A DNA stretch of 64,000 nt from assembly GCA_031373665.1 (NCBI GenBank), contig JANMMZ010000043.1:62001-126000 (forward strand). The letters are read 5' to 3'. Positions 9,567-17,264 of the stretch are shown piece by piece (within the stretch, counting starts at the first letter, position 1; each line of letters begins with the position of its first letter). The notes below the pieces were generated by a model. It ran no database searches, was not told the DNA's origin, and saw nothing but the letters and a program-made list of their open reading frames with translations. The translations under genes and the position numbers were made by a program. This DNA is from M3007 sp031373665 (lineage in GTDB: Bacteria; Bacteroidota; Bacteroidia; Chitinophagales; Saprospiraceae).

Positions 9567-10550
9567 TTAAAACTGTGGCGGTATCGGTTTATTTTGAAGA
9601 ATGCCTTCGATTTTTTCATTTACTTCGGGTGTCAATAATTTTACAACATCAAGGCTATCCAATGTTTCTTTGAGTTGGTCAGGCTGTGAGGCACCCAAAA
9701 TGACACTGCTTACATTGGGGTTTTGTACACACCAAGCAATGGCCAACTTGGGTAGGGTAGTGCCAATTGATTTTGCAAAATCATTCAGTTTGTGCGCGCT
9801 GGCGAGGTTGGCCTCGGTTATGGAACGTTCTTTGAGCCATTCAAAGCCCTCCATTGCTAGGCGGGTATTGGCTGGAAATTTTTGTAGATATTTGTCGGTT
9901 AATGCGCCAGAACACAGCGGAGACCAGATGGTGGTACCCAAACCTACGGTTTTGTAGATTTGACTGTACTCTACCTCTATTTTGTGGCGGTGAAACATGT
10001 TGTACTGTGGCTGTTCCATCACTGGGCCGATCAAGCGATGGTCGCGGGCGACCATGTGTGCTTCCATGATTTCTTGTGCGCTCCACTCTGAAGTACCCCA
10101 ATACAGTATTTTGCCTTGGGCAATGAGGTGATTCATCGCCCAAACAGTTTCTTCAATGGGCGTATTTTTATCCGGGCGGTGACAATAGTATAGGTCAATA
10201 TAGTCCACCTGTAATCGGCGGAGGCTGGCATCGCAACCTTCAAAAATGTGTTTGCGACTCAAACCCGTTTGGTTGGGCAACTTAGGGCCGTCGCCGAAGA
10301 AAACCTTGGATGATACGACCCATGAACTGCGAGCCCAATCCATTTTTTTCAAAATACGACCCATCACATTTTCGCTTTCGCCCTGCGAATAGATCTCTGC
10401 ATTGTCAAAAAAATTGATACCATTGTCGTAGGCCAAGGCCATGAGATTTTCGGCCGTACCGTCTTGGATTTGCTTTCCGAAAGTAATCCAAGAACCAAAG
10501 GATAGCACACTTACTTGCAGTCCTGATTTACCTAGTCTTCTATATTCCAT
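9567..10550 (-). CDS. Aldo/keto reductase, YghZ/Kv-beta-like
   Basis: A 327-residue NADPH-dependent oxidoreductase of the aldo/keto reductase family, closest in pattern to the potassium-channel beta-subunit/YghZ branch. The catalytic tetrad is visible: Asp49 and Tyr54 in FFDNAEIYSQGESE, Lys82 in SSKVFFG, and His124 in YYCHRPD. GKILYWGTSEWSAQEI is the family's WGTSEW motif and SSVILGASQPDQL near the C-terminus is a cofactor-binding segment. It has no signal peptide, so it is cytoplasmic. The physiological substrate cannot be told from sequence; the YghZ branch reduces methylglyoxal-type aldehydes. It has its own well-formed promoter and may lead into the receptor/GH3 genes. Confidence 0.9.
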   Translation of the reverse strand: MEYRRLGKSGLQVSVLSFGSWITFGKQIQDGTAENLMALAYDNGINFFDNAEIYSQGESENVMGRILKKMDWARSSWVVSSKVFFGDGPKLPNQTGLSRKHIFEGCDASLRRLQVDYIDLYYCHRPDKNTPIEETVWAMNHLIAQGKILYWGTSEWSAQEIMEAHMVARDHRLIGPVMEQPQYNMFHRHKIEVEYSQIYKTVGLGTTIWSPLCSGALTDKYLQKFPANTRLAMEGFEWLKERSITEANLASAHKLNDFAKSIGTTLPKLAIAWCVQNPNVSSVILGASQPDQLKETLDSLDVVKLLTPEVNEKIEGILQNKPIPPQF

Positions 10551-10579
10551 GTTGTTATGTTTGATTGCTAATTGATTGG

Positions 10580-10608
10580 CAAAGGTAGGTATTTCACTTG
10601 AATGTCAA
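10580..10608 (-). promoter_or_regulatory. Bacteroidota-type promoter of the aldo/keto reductase gene
   Basis: On the minus strand, TTG (10608-10606) lies 18 bases ahead of TACCTTTG (10587-10580), which matches the TAnnTTTG -7 consensus exactly. Predicted transcription would begin about 25 bases before the ATG at 10550. The element sits in the gap after the SbcC-like gene, so it marks the start of a new transcription unit. Confidence 0.65.
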
Positions 10609-10631
10609 GGATCTACAAAAAAGTATCTTGA

Positions 10632-13037
10632 CTATCCTCTCCAAGTTACTTCGCTGCCATTGGATCCAGATTGTACCTCCAGTAAATATGGGAAGAAATC
10701 TTTTAAATTTTCAATATGTGATATAATGTATATTTGACGGAATTGCTCTTGTAAATAGTTTAATGCCATCATGATTTCGAAACGCCGCTCCTCATCTTGG
10801 CTTCCAAAAATCTCATCAAACGCTAAAAATTCGAGATCTTGGCCTCCACCCAACTCCATGATGGCTTTGGTGATGGCTATGCGCAGACAAAAGTTGGCTA
10901 AGTCAATTTCTCCCCCTGAAAACCGGGAGATAGGATACAAAACGCCTTCATCAGCAATGGAAAACTCAAAACTCTCATCTACTTCAATGCGCTCATATTT
11001 GCCTTTTGTGATCCGATGAAACAAGGTGCTTGCCTCCGTAGAGATACCTGGGCTGACACGCTCTAATACATCAGTTTTAAATTGCCCTATCAGTTTTGAT
11101 AACTTATCCAAAACCTCAATATCGGATAGTTTGTCGCTCATTTGAGCCAAAATACGATCGTTGAGTTGTTTTTTCTCGTTTCTCTTTGCTATTTCGGCCT
11201 GAATACCAAGGCTTTCTTTTTCTAAGTGCTGTACGCTTTCCGTCAATTGGTGCAATACACCATCGTATTCGGTAAGGGCAATTTTTGCTTTTTCATAAAT
11301 GGCCGTATCAAAATTTATTTGTTGGATTTCTACTCGGCCTTTTGCGATCTGCACCCTAACTTCTGACAGATCACCATCGTTCTTTTTGAGAGAAACTAAG
11401 GTGAGGGGCAATTCCTTCGAAATGTAATTTTCATCAGATTTGAAGGCCAAATACTGCTTTTCTAAGGTAGGAACCTTTGTTTTGAGTTGTTGATACTCAA
11501 TTTCATCAAAAACAACGGTGCCTATTTCTTTCATGGTCAGGCCTAATCGAACCAATTGACCTTCTATTTTTTTTAGGTTATATTGCTCTGCTCTATGCTG
11601 TTTGGCATTTTCAGTAAGCCTCGCTTGTTGGTTTTTAAGGGCTTCTTGTGCGGTCTCTGCTGCTGCAATTTGATTTTTAAGTAAGGTGCCTTCTGTTTTT
11701 ATATCCTCTTTTTGAGCGATTAATTGTTGTTTCTCTTGGTGCTCAATATTGGAAATATCGGCGTTCAATTGCGTCACTACTTGGTCGTATGCCTCTAGTA
11801 CAGGTTGAAAACAAGTAGGGCAGGTACCACCTTTACCAATCAGTTGGAGGCTGGTTAGTTTGACATTTCGTTCTCTTATTCGTTCATCTAAGGCGGCTAA
11901 CTGCTTCTCTACCCCTTGATAGGCTTCCATTTTTTCTTCGCGCCTGACTTTTAGAGCGGCGATTTCTGCCTGCTTTTCAATCGCTTGTTTTTCAATGATG
12001 GTGGTTTCGGATAGTGCTTTCTCTAAATTTGCTAACGTGCGTTTGCTTTGAGCGAGTGAGGGCTGCAATGTTTGAATTTGACGGGCGTACGTATCTTGGT
12101 TTAGTTTGCGTTGATACTGCACCTCTGCTTGTTCAAGTGCCTTTCTATCGGCTTCATAATCCAAAAACTGTTGTTTTCGAGTCTCCAAATCGGCTGCCGA
12201 CTGTATTAGTTGCTCGCGCTTGGCTTCTAATTGTTGCCTATGTTGCAGCAAATTATCTAACCGCTCTTGCCACTGGCCGAGCCGCTTTTGCAAATCTGTG
12301 AATTGGGCGCGTAGAGCCTCGACCTCATCAAAATGCTTTTTCTGCGCAAGTCGCTGATTTTGAACCGATTGGAGTGCGACTTTTTCGCTTTGGAATGCAA
12401 TAGCCGTCTTAGCAGCCTCCTCTTGAAAGGCCGTAATCTCCTGTGCTATCAGCGTTAGTGTTTGTGGATCAAGCAGGTTTTGTCGTTGTCCCACTATTTG
12501 GTGGTTCATATCTCGTATATCAGCATTGACTTTGATCTGTACCTCATCGAGGGTGTCAATGCCTAACATACGGCGCACCATTTTTTTGCGGGCTTCGCCT
12601 GTGGTATCTGATAGTTCGGAAAGTTCTTTTTGGCCACTAAAAACAGAACGCTTGAAGGCTTCCCGTTCCATTTTTAGGGTTTTTGCCACTTCATCATTCA
12701 CCGCAGAAACGCCTTTGGCTATGAGGGCATCATTTTTGAAAAACTCGGCACTACTAGTCAGTTGTTTTCCTCGAAATTCCCGACGAATCTGGTAACGGAG
12801 TCCCGCCAATGAAAATTCTAAGGTTAACTCGACCGCCGCTTTAGGATCGGCGAATGCCGAACGGACAAAGGCTTTGTTTCCATCTTCTCTTCCAAATAAA
12901 CAATAGAGAATGGCATCAAAAAGAGTTGATTTTCCAGCCCCATTTTTTCCAATAATACCCACCAGCCCTTCCTTAAACTCTAAGTCAAGATGGGCATACT
13001 GTTTATAGTTTCGGAGATGTAAGGCGTTGATAATCAA
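10632..13037 (-). CDS. SbcC/Rad50-like AAA ATPase with zinc hook
   Basis: An 801-residue SMC-type ATPase. The Walker A motif GKNGAGKST is at residues 30-38. Long coiled-coil arms (about 170-395 and 420-620) flank a zinc-hook motif CPTC at residues 406-409. The ABC signature RFSGGEID is near residue 706 and Walker B LEFLAFDEIFG near 745, followed by the switch histidine in YIISHIE. This is the layout of Rad50/SbcC proteins that tether and process DNA ends with an Mre11/SbcD nuclease. No SbcD gene is in this window, and the protein is shorter than E. coli SbcC. It begins 9 bases after fabH on the same strand, so the two are very likely co-transcribed. Confidence 0.88.
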   Translation of the reverse strand: MIINALHLRNYKQYAHLDLEFKEGLVGIIGKNGAGKSTLFDAILYCLFGREDGNKAFVRSAFADPKAAVELTLEFSLAGLRYQIRREFRGKQLTSSAEFFKNDALIAKGVSAVNDEVAKTLKMEREAFKRSVFSGQKELSELSDTTGEARKKMVRRMLGIDTLDEVQIKVNADIRDMNHQIVGQRQNLLDPQTLTLIAQEITAFQEEAAKTAIAFQSEKVALQSVQNQRLAQKKHFDEVEALRAQFTDLQKRLGQWQERLDNLLQHRQQLEAKREQLIQSAADLETRKQQFLDYEADRKALEQAEVQYQRKLNQDTYARQIQTLQPSLAQSKRTLANLEKALSETTIIEKQAIEKQAEIAALKVRREEKMEAYQGVEKQLAALDERIRERNVKLTSLQLIGKGGTCPTCFQPVLEAYDQVVTQLNADISNIEHQEKQQLIAQKEDIKTEGTLLKNQIAAAETAQEALKNQQARLTENAKQHRAEQYNLKKIEGQLVRLGLTMKEIGTVVFDEIEYQQLKTKVPTLEKQYLAFKSDENYISKELPLTLVSLKKNDGDLSEVRVQIAKGRVEIQQINFDTAIYEKAKIALTEYDGVLHQLTESVQHLEKESLGIQAEIAKRNEKKQLNDRILAQMSDKLSDIEVLDKLSKLIGQFKTDVLERVSPGISTEASTLFHRITKGKYERIEVDESFEFSIADEGVLYPISRFSGGEIDLANFCLRIAITKAIMELGGGQDLEFLAFDEIFGSQDEERRFEIMMALNYLQEQFRQIYIISHIENLKDFFPYLLEVQSGSNGSEVTWRG

Positions 13038-13046
13038 TATATTGCT

Positions 13047-14036
13047 TTAATAAGCCCATTTTAAGTACAATGCTCCCCAAGTAAATCCACCACCAAAGGC
13101 AGTCAAGATTATGTTGTCACCTTTTTTTAGACGACTTTCGTAATCCCACAAACAAAGCCCTAAGGTGCCTGCGGTGGTATTGCCGTATTTTTCAATATTT
13201 ATCATGACCTTCTCCACCGGGAAATGCAAGTGTTCGGCTACTGATTGGATGATGCGCATATTGGCTTGATGCGGCACAATCCATTGTACATCATCGTTGG
13301 TCATTTTATTGCGACGCATTACTTCTTCACAGGTGCTGGTCATTCCTTTTACGGCATGGACATACACCCTTTTTCCATCTTGCCAGGCGTAGTGTTCGCG
13401 ATTGTCAATAGATTCGTGTGTGGCAGGCTGCTTGGAGCCACCGGCTTTCATGTGCAGTAATTCGCGACCTGATCCATCGCCTCGCAGCACAAAATCAATA
13501 ATTCCAGTTCCATCTTTTTTTGCTTCTAGTAAGACTGCCGCTGCACCGTCGCCAAAGATAACACAAGTATTACGATCCTGATAATCTATGATGGATGACA
13601 TCATGTCGGCACCCACTACTATAACTTTGCTATAGGTCTCATTCTGAACGAATTGCGCACCTGTGGAAAGTGCAAACAGGAATCCAGAGCAAGCGGCATT
13701 GATATCGTATCCAAAGGCATTTTTAGCCCCAACTTTGTCACATACAGTATTGGCAGTATCCGGAAATATCATATCGCCTGTGACTGTAGCCACAATAATC
13801 ATATCTATTTCACCGGGCTTCACGCCAGTCTTGTCTAGCAAGCCCTTTACCGCCTCAGCGCACATATCTGAAGTGGCCCAACCAGGCGTACGCAATATGC
13901 GCCTTTCGCTGATACCTGTACGCGATAAAATCCATTCGTCGTTGGTATCTACCATTTTTTCTAAATCATGATTGGTTAGTTTGGTTTCTGGCAACCAACC
14001 ATGAACGCCTGTAATTGCTGCGCGAGTTTTTCCCAT
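13047..14036 (-). CDS. fabH: Beta-ketoacyl-ACP synthase III
   Basis: A 329-residue cytoplasmic condensing enzyme that starts fatty-acid synthesis by joining an acyl-CoA primer with malonyl-ACP (EC 2.3.1.180). The catalytic triad is visible: Cys116 in NAACSGFLF, His256 in VPHQANM, and Asn286 in YGNTTAG. FGDGAAAVLLE and the C-terminal GGGFTWGA loop also fit the family. A near-consensus -7 element (TACCTTCG) lies upstream, and a 9-base gap links it to the SbcC-like gene. Genomes of this phylum often have several fabH copies, so whether this is the housekeeping one is not known. Confidence 0.93.
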   Translation of the reverse strand: MGKTRAAITGVHGWLPETKLTNHDLEKMVDTNDEWILSRTGISERRILRTPGWATSDMCAEAVKGLLDKTGVKPGEIDMIIVATVTGDMIFPDTANTVCDKVGAKNAFGYDINAACSGFLFALSTGAQFVQNETYSKVIVVGADMMSSIIDYQDRNTCVIFGDGAAAVLLEAKKDGTGIIDFVLRGDGSGRELLHMKAGGSKQPATHESIDNREHYAWQDGKRVYVHAVKGMTSTCEEVMRRNKMTNDDVQWIVPHQANMRIIQSVAEHLHFPVEKVMINIEKYGNTTAGTLGLCLWDYESRLKKGDNIILTAFGGGFTWGALYLKWAY

Positions 14037-14100
14037 TTTTATATTGTGTTTTATGCCTTCATAAAATGCGGCGCGAAGGTAAGTATTTTCAAGATGTCTG

Positions 14101-15225
14101 CTATAAGTTCTTCAAATTGACCCCATAATATATAGAAGCACCAATGAGCGACAAACGGCCATTGCAGAGTGCAGCATTGTTACAGACCTTCTCGTAATAA
14201 TTATCAAGATTAGATAGCCCCATGTTGGTTCTAATGCCTAGTACGCCGCCAAGGTCTTTTTTGCCGAAATTGACTTTGTATTGGATACCCGCGTGGATTC
14301 CAAGTTCGAGTTTTTTGAAATCGCCATCACCATCGGTGGGGGTAGATTTACGGTGCTCTTTGGCTTTGTTTTTTAGAATACCACTCACGTATGGCCCGGC
14401 TATCACCGTAAATCGCCCATCGCGGCGAAAAGAAAACTCTGGCAACACCGCCACAGACAGTGCATAGGCATTATAAGTGACATCGCGCAAGAAAGTATCA
14501 ACTCCTGACGATGAAAGATCTGTAAATAGCGAGTATGCTTTACTACGCTTATTAGATAGGCTGAGATCTATATTGAGTGTCAAAAAACCGCCACGACCCT
14601 TGAATGCAGCAATGCCGCCTAGTTCCCAGCCCACAGCCGGTGAAAAATCGGGACCCTCTTCTACTTGTGAAAAATTACCTGTTTTGCGTTGAGAATATCC
14701 ATTAACGCCAATTCTTGCCCTGAATTCAATAGAAGTAGGGTTGAATTCGCGTTCAAAAATAAATTCAGATTTGGTGATGCGACCATTTCGTACGCCTTCA
14801 GTTGTTACTTGTAGATCACGTTTACCCAACAATACATACCTGATTTTTTTAGGATCATCGTGGGCAGGGTTTTCAAAAAGATACCCATCCTCATCTGCTT
14901 TGGTTAATATGAAGGCTACGGGCTTGTTATTGTTTTGGCCTCGAGCCGTCACGATATAAGAAATCGTGGTATCACGCAATTCTAAGCGCAGGGTCTCCAA
15001 TAGTATAGTGTCTCCGTTTTCAGGTTTGATCCGAACATCGCGTCCAATCATGGTATTATCGTCCAAAATACGCCATATTTCTAAGCGATCTCCACGATCA
15101 GTAGGCATAAACCAAGTACCATCCAATACCCTTAATTCTCTAAAAATACTTTCGGGGTCTTCAATCTGTGCCACAGCAATGGATTGGAAAGAAAGGAACA
15201 GGACTAAAAATAATAAAACACGCAT
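14101..15225 (-). CDS. Exported two-domain protein: DUF6265-like domain plus outer-membrane barrel
   Basis: A 374-residue protein. I place the start at the ATG giving MRVLLFLVLFLSFQS because it begins a clean signal peptide ending in VAQ; an upstream in-frame start would add 16 unneeded residues. Residues about 30-170 contain LDGTWFMPTDRGDRLEIW, the pattern of DUF6265/lipocalin-like domains. Residues about 185-374 alternate polar and hydrophobic strands (WELGGIAAFKGRGGFLTLNI, LGIHAGIQYKVNFG) like the PorT-type outer-membrane beta-barrels. No enzyme motif is seen. The function is unknown; joining a small ligand-binding-type fold to a barrel is the notable point. Confidence 0.7.
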   Translation of the reverse strand: MRVLLFLVLFLSFQSIAVAQIEDPESIFRELRVLDGTWFMPTDRGDRLEIWRILDDNTMIGRDVRIKPENGDTILLETLRLELRDTTISYIVTARGQNNNKPVAFILTKADEDGYLFENPAHDDPKKIRYVLLGKRDLQVTTEGVRNGRITKSEFIFEREFNPTSIEFRARIGVNGYSQRKTGNFSQVEEGPDFSPAVGWELGGIAAFKGRGGFLTLNIDLSLSNKRSKAYSLFTDLSSSGVDTFLRDVTYNAYALSVAVLPEFSFRRDGRFTVIAGPYVSGILKNKAKEHRKSTPTDGDGDFKKLELGIHAGIQYKVNFGKKDLGGVLGIRTNMGLSNLDNYYEKVCNNAALCNGRLSLIGASIYYGVNLKNL

Positions 15226-15340
15226 GTGTAAGTCGTTTCTAATGATGATTACCAATTTATAATAGTAGGGCAAAAGAACGAATATTTTTGGAATTGCGCG
15301 TAGGCAGTTTGTAGAAACTGATAATTTGGCTGAAAACTGA

Positions 15341-15378
15341 AATAAAAAAGAGCCAGTTGTTTTCAGATGGAACTCTTT
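15341..15378 (-). terminator. Rho-independent terminator after the tRNA genes
   Basis: Read on the minus strand, AAAGAG-TT-CCA pairs with TGG-CTCTTT (15378-15347, one two-base bulge) and is followed by a T-rich run (TTTTATT). It lies downstream of tRNA-Ser and tRNA-Pro and of the tRNA-like remnant, so it probably ends their shared transcript. Confidence 0.55.
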
Positions 15379-15380
15379 AT

Positions 15381-15441
15381 TCGGGCATCAGAATTTGAGT
15401 CCGGAGCCCTCCCGATCAAAATCGGGATGCGCTACTAAGGG
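15381..15441 (-). pseudogene. Decayed tRNA-like remnant lacking its 5' part
   Basis: On the minus strand a stretch resembles the 3' three-quarters of a tRNA. It has a D-loop-like TTAGTAGCGCA, an anticodon-like stem TCCCG/CGGGA around the loop ATTTTGAT, a degenerate T-arm with loop CTCAAAT, and a 3' end TGCCCGA. No matching 5' acceptor strand (TCGGGCA-like) precedes it, and the T-stem has a mismatch and a wobble. The loop resembles a Gln TTG anticodon loop with one extra base. It is either a dead tandem tRNA copy or an integration scar. Confidence 0.35.
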
Positions 15442-15505
15442 ATACAAGGCATATAAAAAGAAAGAGCACAACTATTTGTTTCCAAACAGTTATGCTCTAA
15501 TCTTG

Positions 15506-15579
15506 TCGGGGCACCAGGATTCGAACCTGGGACCCCCTGCTCCCAAAGCAGGTGCGCTGCCGGGCTGCGCTACGCCCCG
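15506..15579 (-). tRNA. tRNA-Pro (TGG anticodon)
   Basis: The minus strand folds as a full cloverleaf. The acceptor strands CGGGGCG and TGCCCCG pair, the anticodon arm CTGCT/AGCAG encloses TTTGGGA with anticodon TGG, and the T-arm carries the loop TTCGAAT. The discriminator base is A and no CCA is encoded. It reads proline codons CCA and, by wobble, others. It is 11 bases from tRNA-Ser on the same strand and probably shares its transcript. Confidence 0.95.
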
Positions 15580-15590
15580 AATTTATTTTG

Positions 15591-15679
15591 CGGATGGACC
15601 GGGATTCGAACCCGGGGTACAGGGTTACCCGTACGTCGGTTTAGCAAACCGGTGGTTTCAGCCACTCACCCATCCATCC
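15591..15679 (-). tRNA. tRNA-Ser (GCT anticodon)
   Basis: An 89-base class II tRNA on the minus strand. The acceptor strands GGATGGA and TCCATCC pair, the anticodon loop TTGCTAA gives anticodon GCT, and a long variable arm (TACGGG/CCCTGTA) is present as expected for serine. The T-loop is TTCGAAT and the discriminator is G. It reads AGC/AGU serine codons. Confidence 0.95.
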
Positions 15680-15915
15680 ACTGTGCCTCTTTTCAAAAGC
15701 GGACGCAAAGGTAATACGCTTTCTGTTAATCATGCAAGTTTTTTAATAACTTTTTTTATTTTTTTTTAGTTCCATTTATTTTAAAGTGTTTTTCGAGGGC
15801 AATACCACCATTTTTAGTTCTTTCGGGCAATGAGGACTTGGGAATACTTAGTAACGTTTTTTAAATAACATCCACCACTAAGGTAGATTTGAGTATGAGA
15901 AATTAGGCAAAGGGA

Positions 15916-17157
15916 TTACTTCTTCTTCTTTCGATTTCGACGCTCCCATTTTTCAGCCTCCTCCAATTCTGCCATAATAGCCTTCCATTTATCAGGACGG
16001 TCATTGTTGAGTTCTATGGTTTGGCTATATTCGCTTTTGGTGATGGTTGCCACGGAGATGGGCTTATCCAAAAATGCTTCTATTTCATCCAAGATGGGTC
16101 GCTCTTCGGGACTACAAAAAGAAATGGCTAGTCCTTTTTGGGTGCCACGGCCAGTACGGCCTACGCGATGCACGTAGTTTTCTGGCACGTCGGGGAGATC
16201 GTAGTTGACTACATAATCTACGTTGGCAATGTCAATACCACGCGCACTCACATCGGTTGCAATCAAAATCTTGACAGTTCCTTCACGGAATTGCTTCATC
16301 ACATCAGTACGGTCGGTTTGCTCTTTGTCGCCATGTATGGTTAGGCTGGCAATTTCTACCCGTTCCAAGGCTTTGTGTACGCGCTCTGCGCGGACTTTGG
16401 TTCGCACAAACACCAATATTTTACTTTCTGGATTGTCCTCAATCACTTGTGCTAAGAAAAATCGCTTGTCGTCCATTTCGATATAAGCAACCGAATGGGA
16501 TATGTTTTTAGCCACCGGATCCTTGGGCGATACTTGGATACGTATAGCGTTGTTTACAAGGGAATAAGCGAGTTTTTTGATTTTATCATTGATCGTAGCC
16601 GAAAAAAACAAGGTTTGCCTTTGGCGGGGCAGAAATTTGATTAAGTCTTGAATATCTTTGATAAAACCCAGATCGAGCATGTGGTCGGCTTCGTCGAGGA
16701 CCAAAATTTCTACATCGTGGAGTTTGATATGCCCTTGGCTTACCAAATCGAACATACGGCCAGGCGTGGTGACCAGTATATCTATGCCTTTCGCTAATTT
16801 GGCAATTTGTGGATCCTGATCCACGCCTCCAAATATACATCCTGTCTTCACGCGCGTGTGGCGGCTCAATCGCTCAAATACCTCAGTGATTTGGAGTGCC
16901 AATTCACGGGTGGGTACCATGACGACGCACCTGATGCCCTCGCTGCGGCTTGATTGCTTACTGACGTGGAGCAAATGGATGATGGGAATGGCGAATGCTG
17001 CTGTTTTACCCGTACCTGTCTGGGCAATGGCCAAAACGTCTTCTCCTTTCAATACGGGCGGAATGCTTTTAAATTGGATATCCGTAGGCCTTTTAAGGCC
17101 CATTTCTTCCAAATTTCGCTTTATTTCAATGGCAATCCTGTAATCTTCAAATTTCAT
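15916..17157 (-). CDS. DEAD-box RNA helicase, RhlE-like
   Basis: A 413-residue ATP-dependent RNA helicase. The start at 17157 (MKFEDYRIAIEI) is chosen because the family begins just before the Q-motif; the longer frame adds 23 unrelated residues. Motifs in order are the Q-motif RPTDIQFKSIP, Walker A AQTGTGKT (residues 45-52), PTRELALQI, TPGRMFDL, the DEAD box LVLDEADHML, SAT in FFSATIN, then RGIDIANVDYVVNYD and HRVGRTGRG. The tail is short and basic (RRNRKKKK), shorter than in E. coli RhlE. Such enzymes unwind RNA in ribosome assembly and cold adaptation. Its promoter suggests a leaderless transcript. Confidence 0.93.
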   Translation of the reverse strand: MKFEDYRIAIEIKRNLEEMGLKRPTDIQFKSIPPVLKGEDVLAIAQTGTGKTAAFAIPIIHLLHVSKQSSRSEGIRCVVMVPTRELALQITEVFERLSRHTRVKTGCIFGGVDQDPQIAKLAKGIDILVTTPGRMFDLVSQGHIKLHDVEILVLDEADHMLDLGFIKDIQDLIKFLPRQRQTLFFSATINDKIKKLAYSLVNNAIRIQVSPKDPVAKNISHSVAYIEMDDKRFFLAQVIEDNPESKILVFVRTKVRAERVHKALERVEIASLTIHGDKEQTDRTDVMKQFREGTVKILIATDVSARGIDIANVDYVVNYDLPDVPENYVHRVGRTGRGTQKGLAISFCSPEERPILDEIEAFLDKPISVATITKSEYSQTIELNNDRPDKWKAIMAELEEAEKWERRNRKKKK

Positions 17158-17162
17158 AGATG

Positions 17163-17194
17163 CAAAGGTACGTTTTCTGAGTGGTTTGTGGCAA
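17163..17194 (-). promoter_or_regulatory. Bacteroidota-type promoter abutting the helicase start codon
   Basis: On the minus strand, TTG (17194-17192) lies 21 bases ahead of TACCTTTG (17170-17163), an exact TAnnTTTG -7 element. Only five bases separate its final G from the ATG at 17157, so the expected transcription start falls at or next to the start codon. Confidence 0.55.
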
Positions 17195-17264
17195 TTTTCA
17201 TATTTTTGCATTTCTGATCGCTCCATCTGTAGTAGGACGTTCCTTCACTAATAAAAAAATACAC

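Noticed and set aside
15395..15769. Open frame across the tRNA region on the plus strand (reads GHQDSNLGPPAPKAG)
   Set aside because: It is antisense to the tRNA-Pro and tRNA-Ser genes. Such tRNA-derived open frames are a familiar source of false proteins.
15680..15915. T-rich gap between tRNA-Ser and the helicase gene
   Set aside because: There are long T runs but no convincing hairpin, promoter pair or small open frame. I report nothing there.
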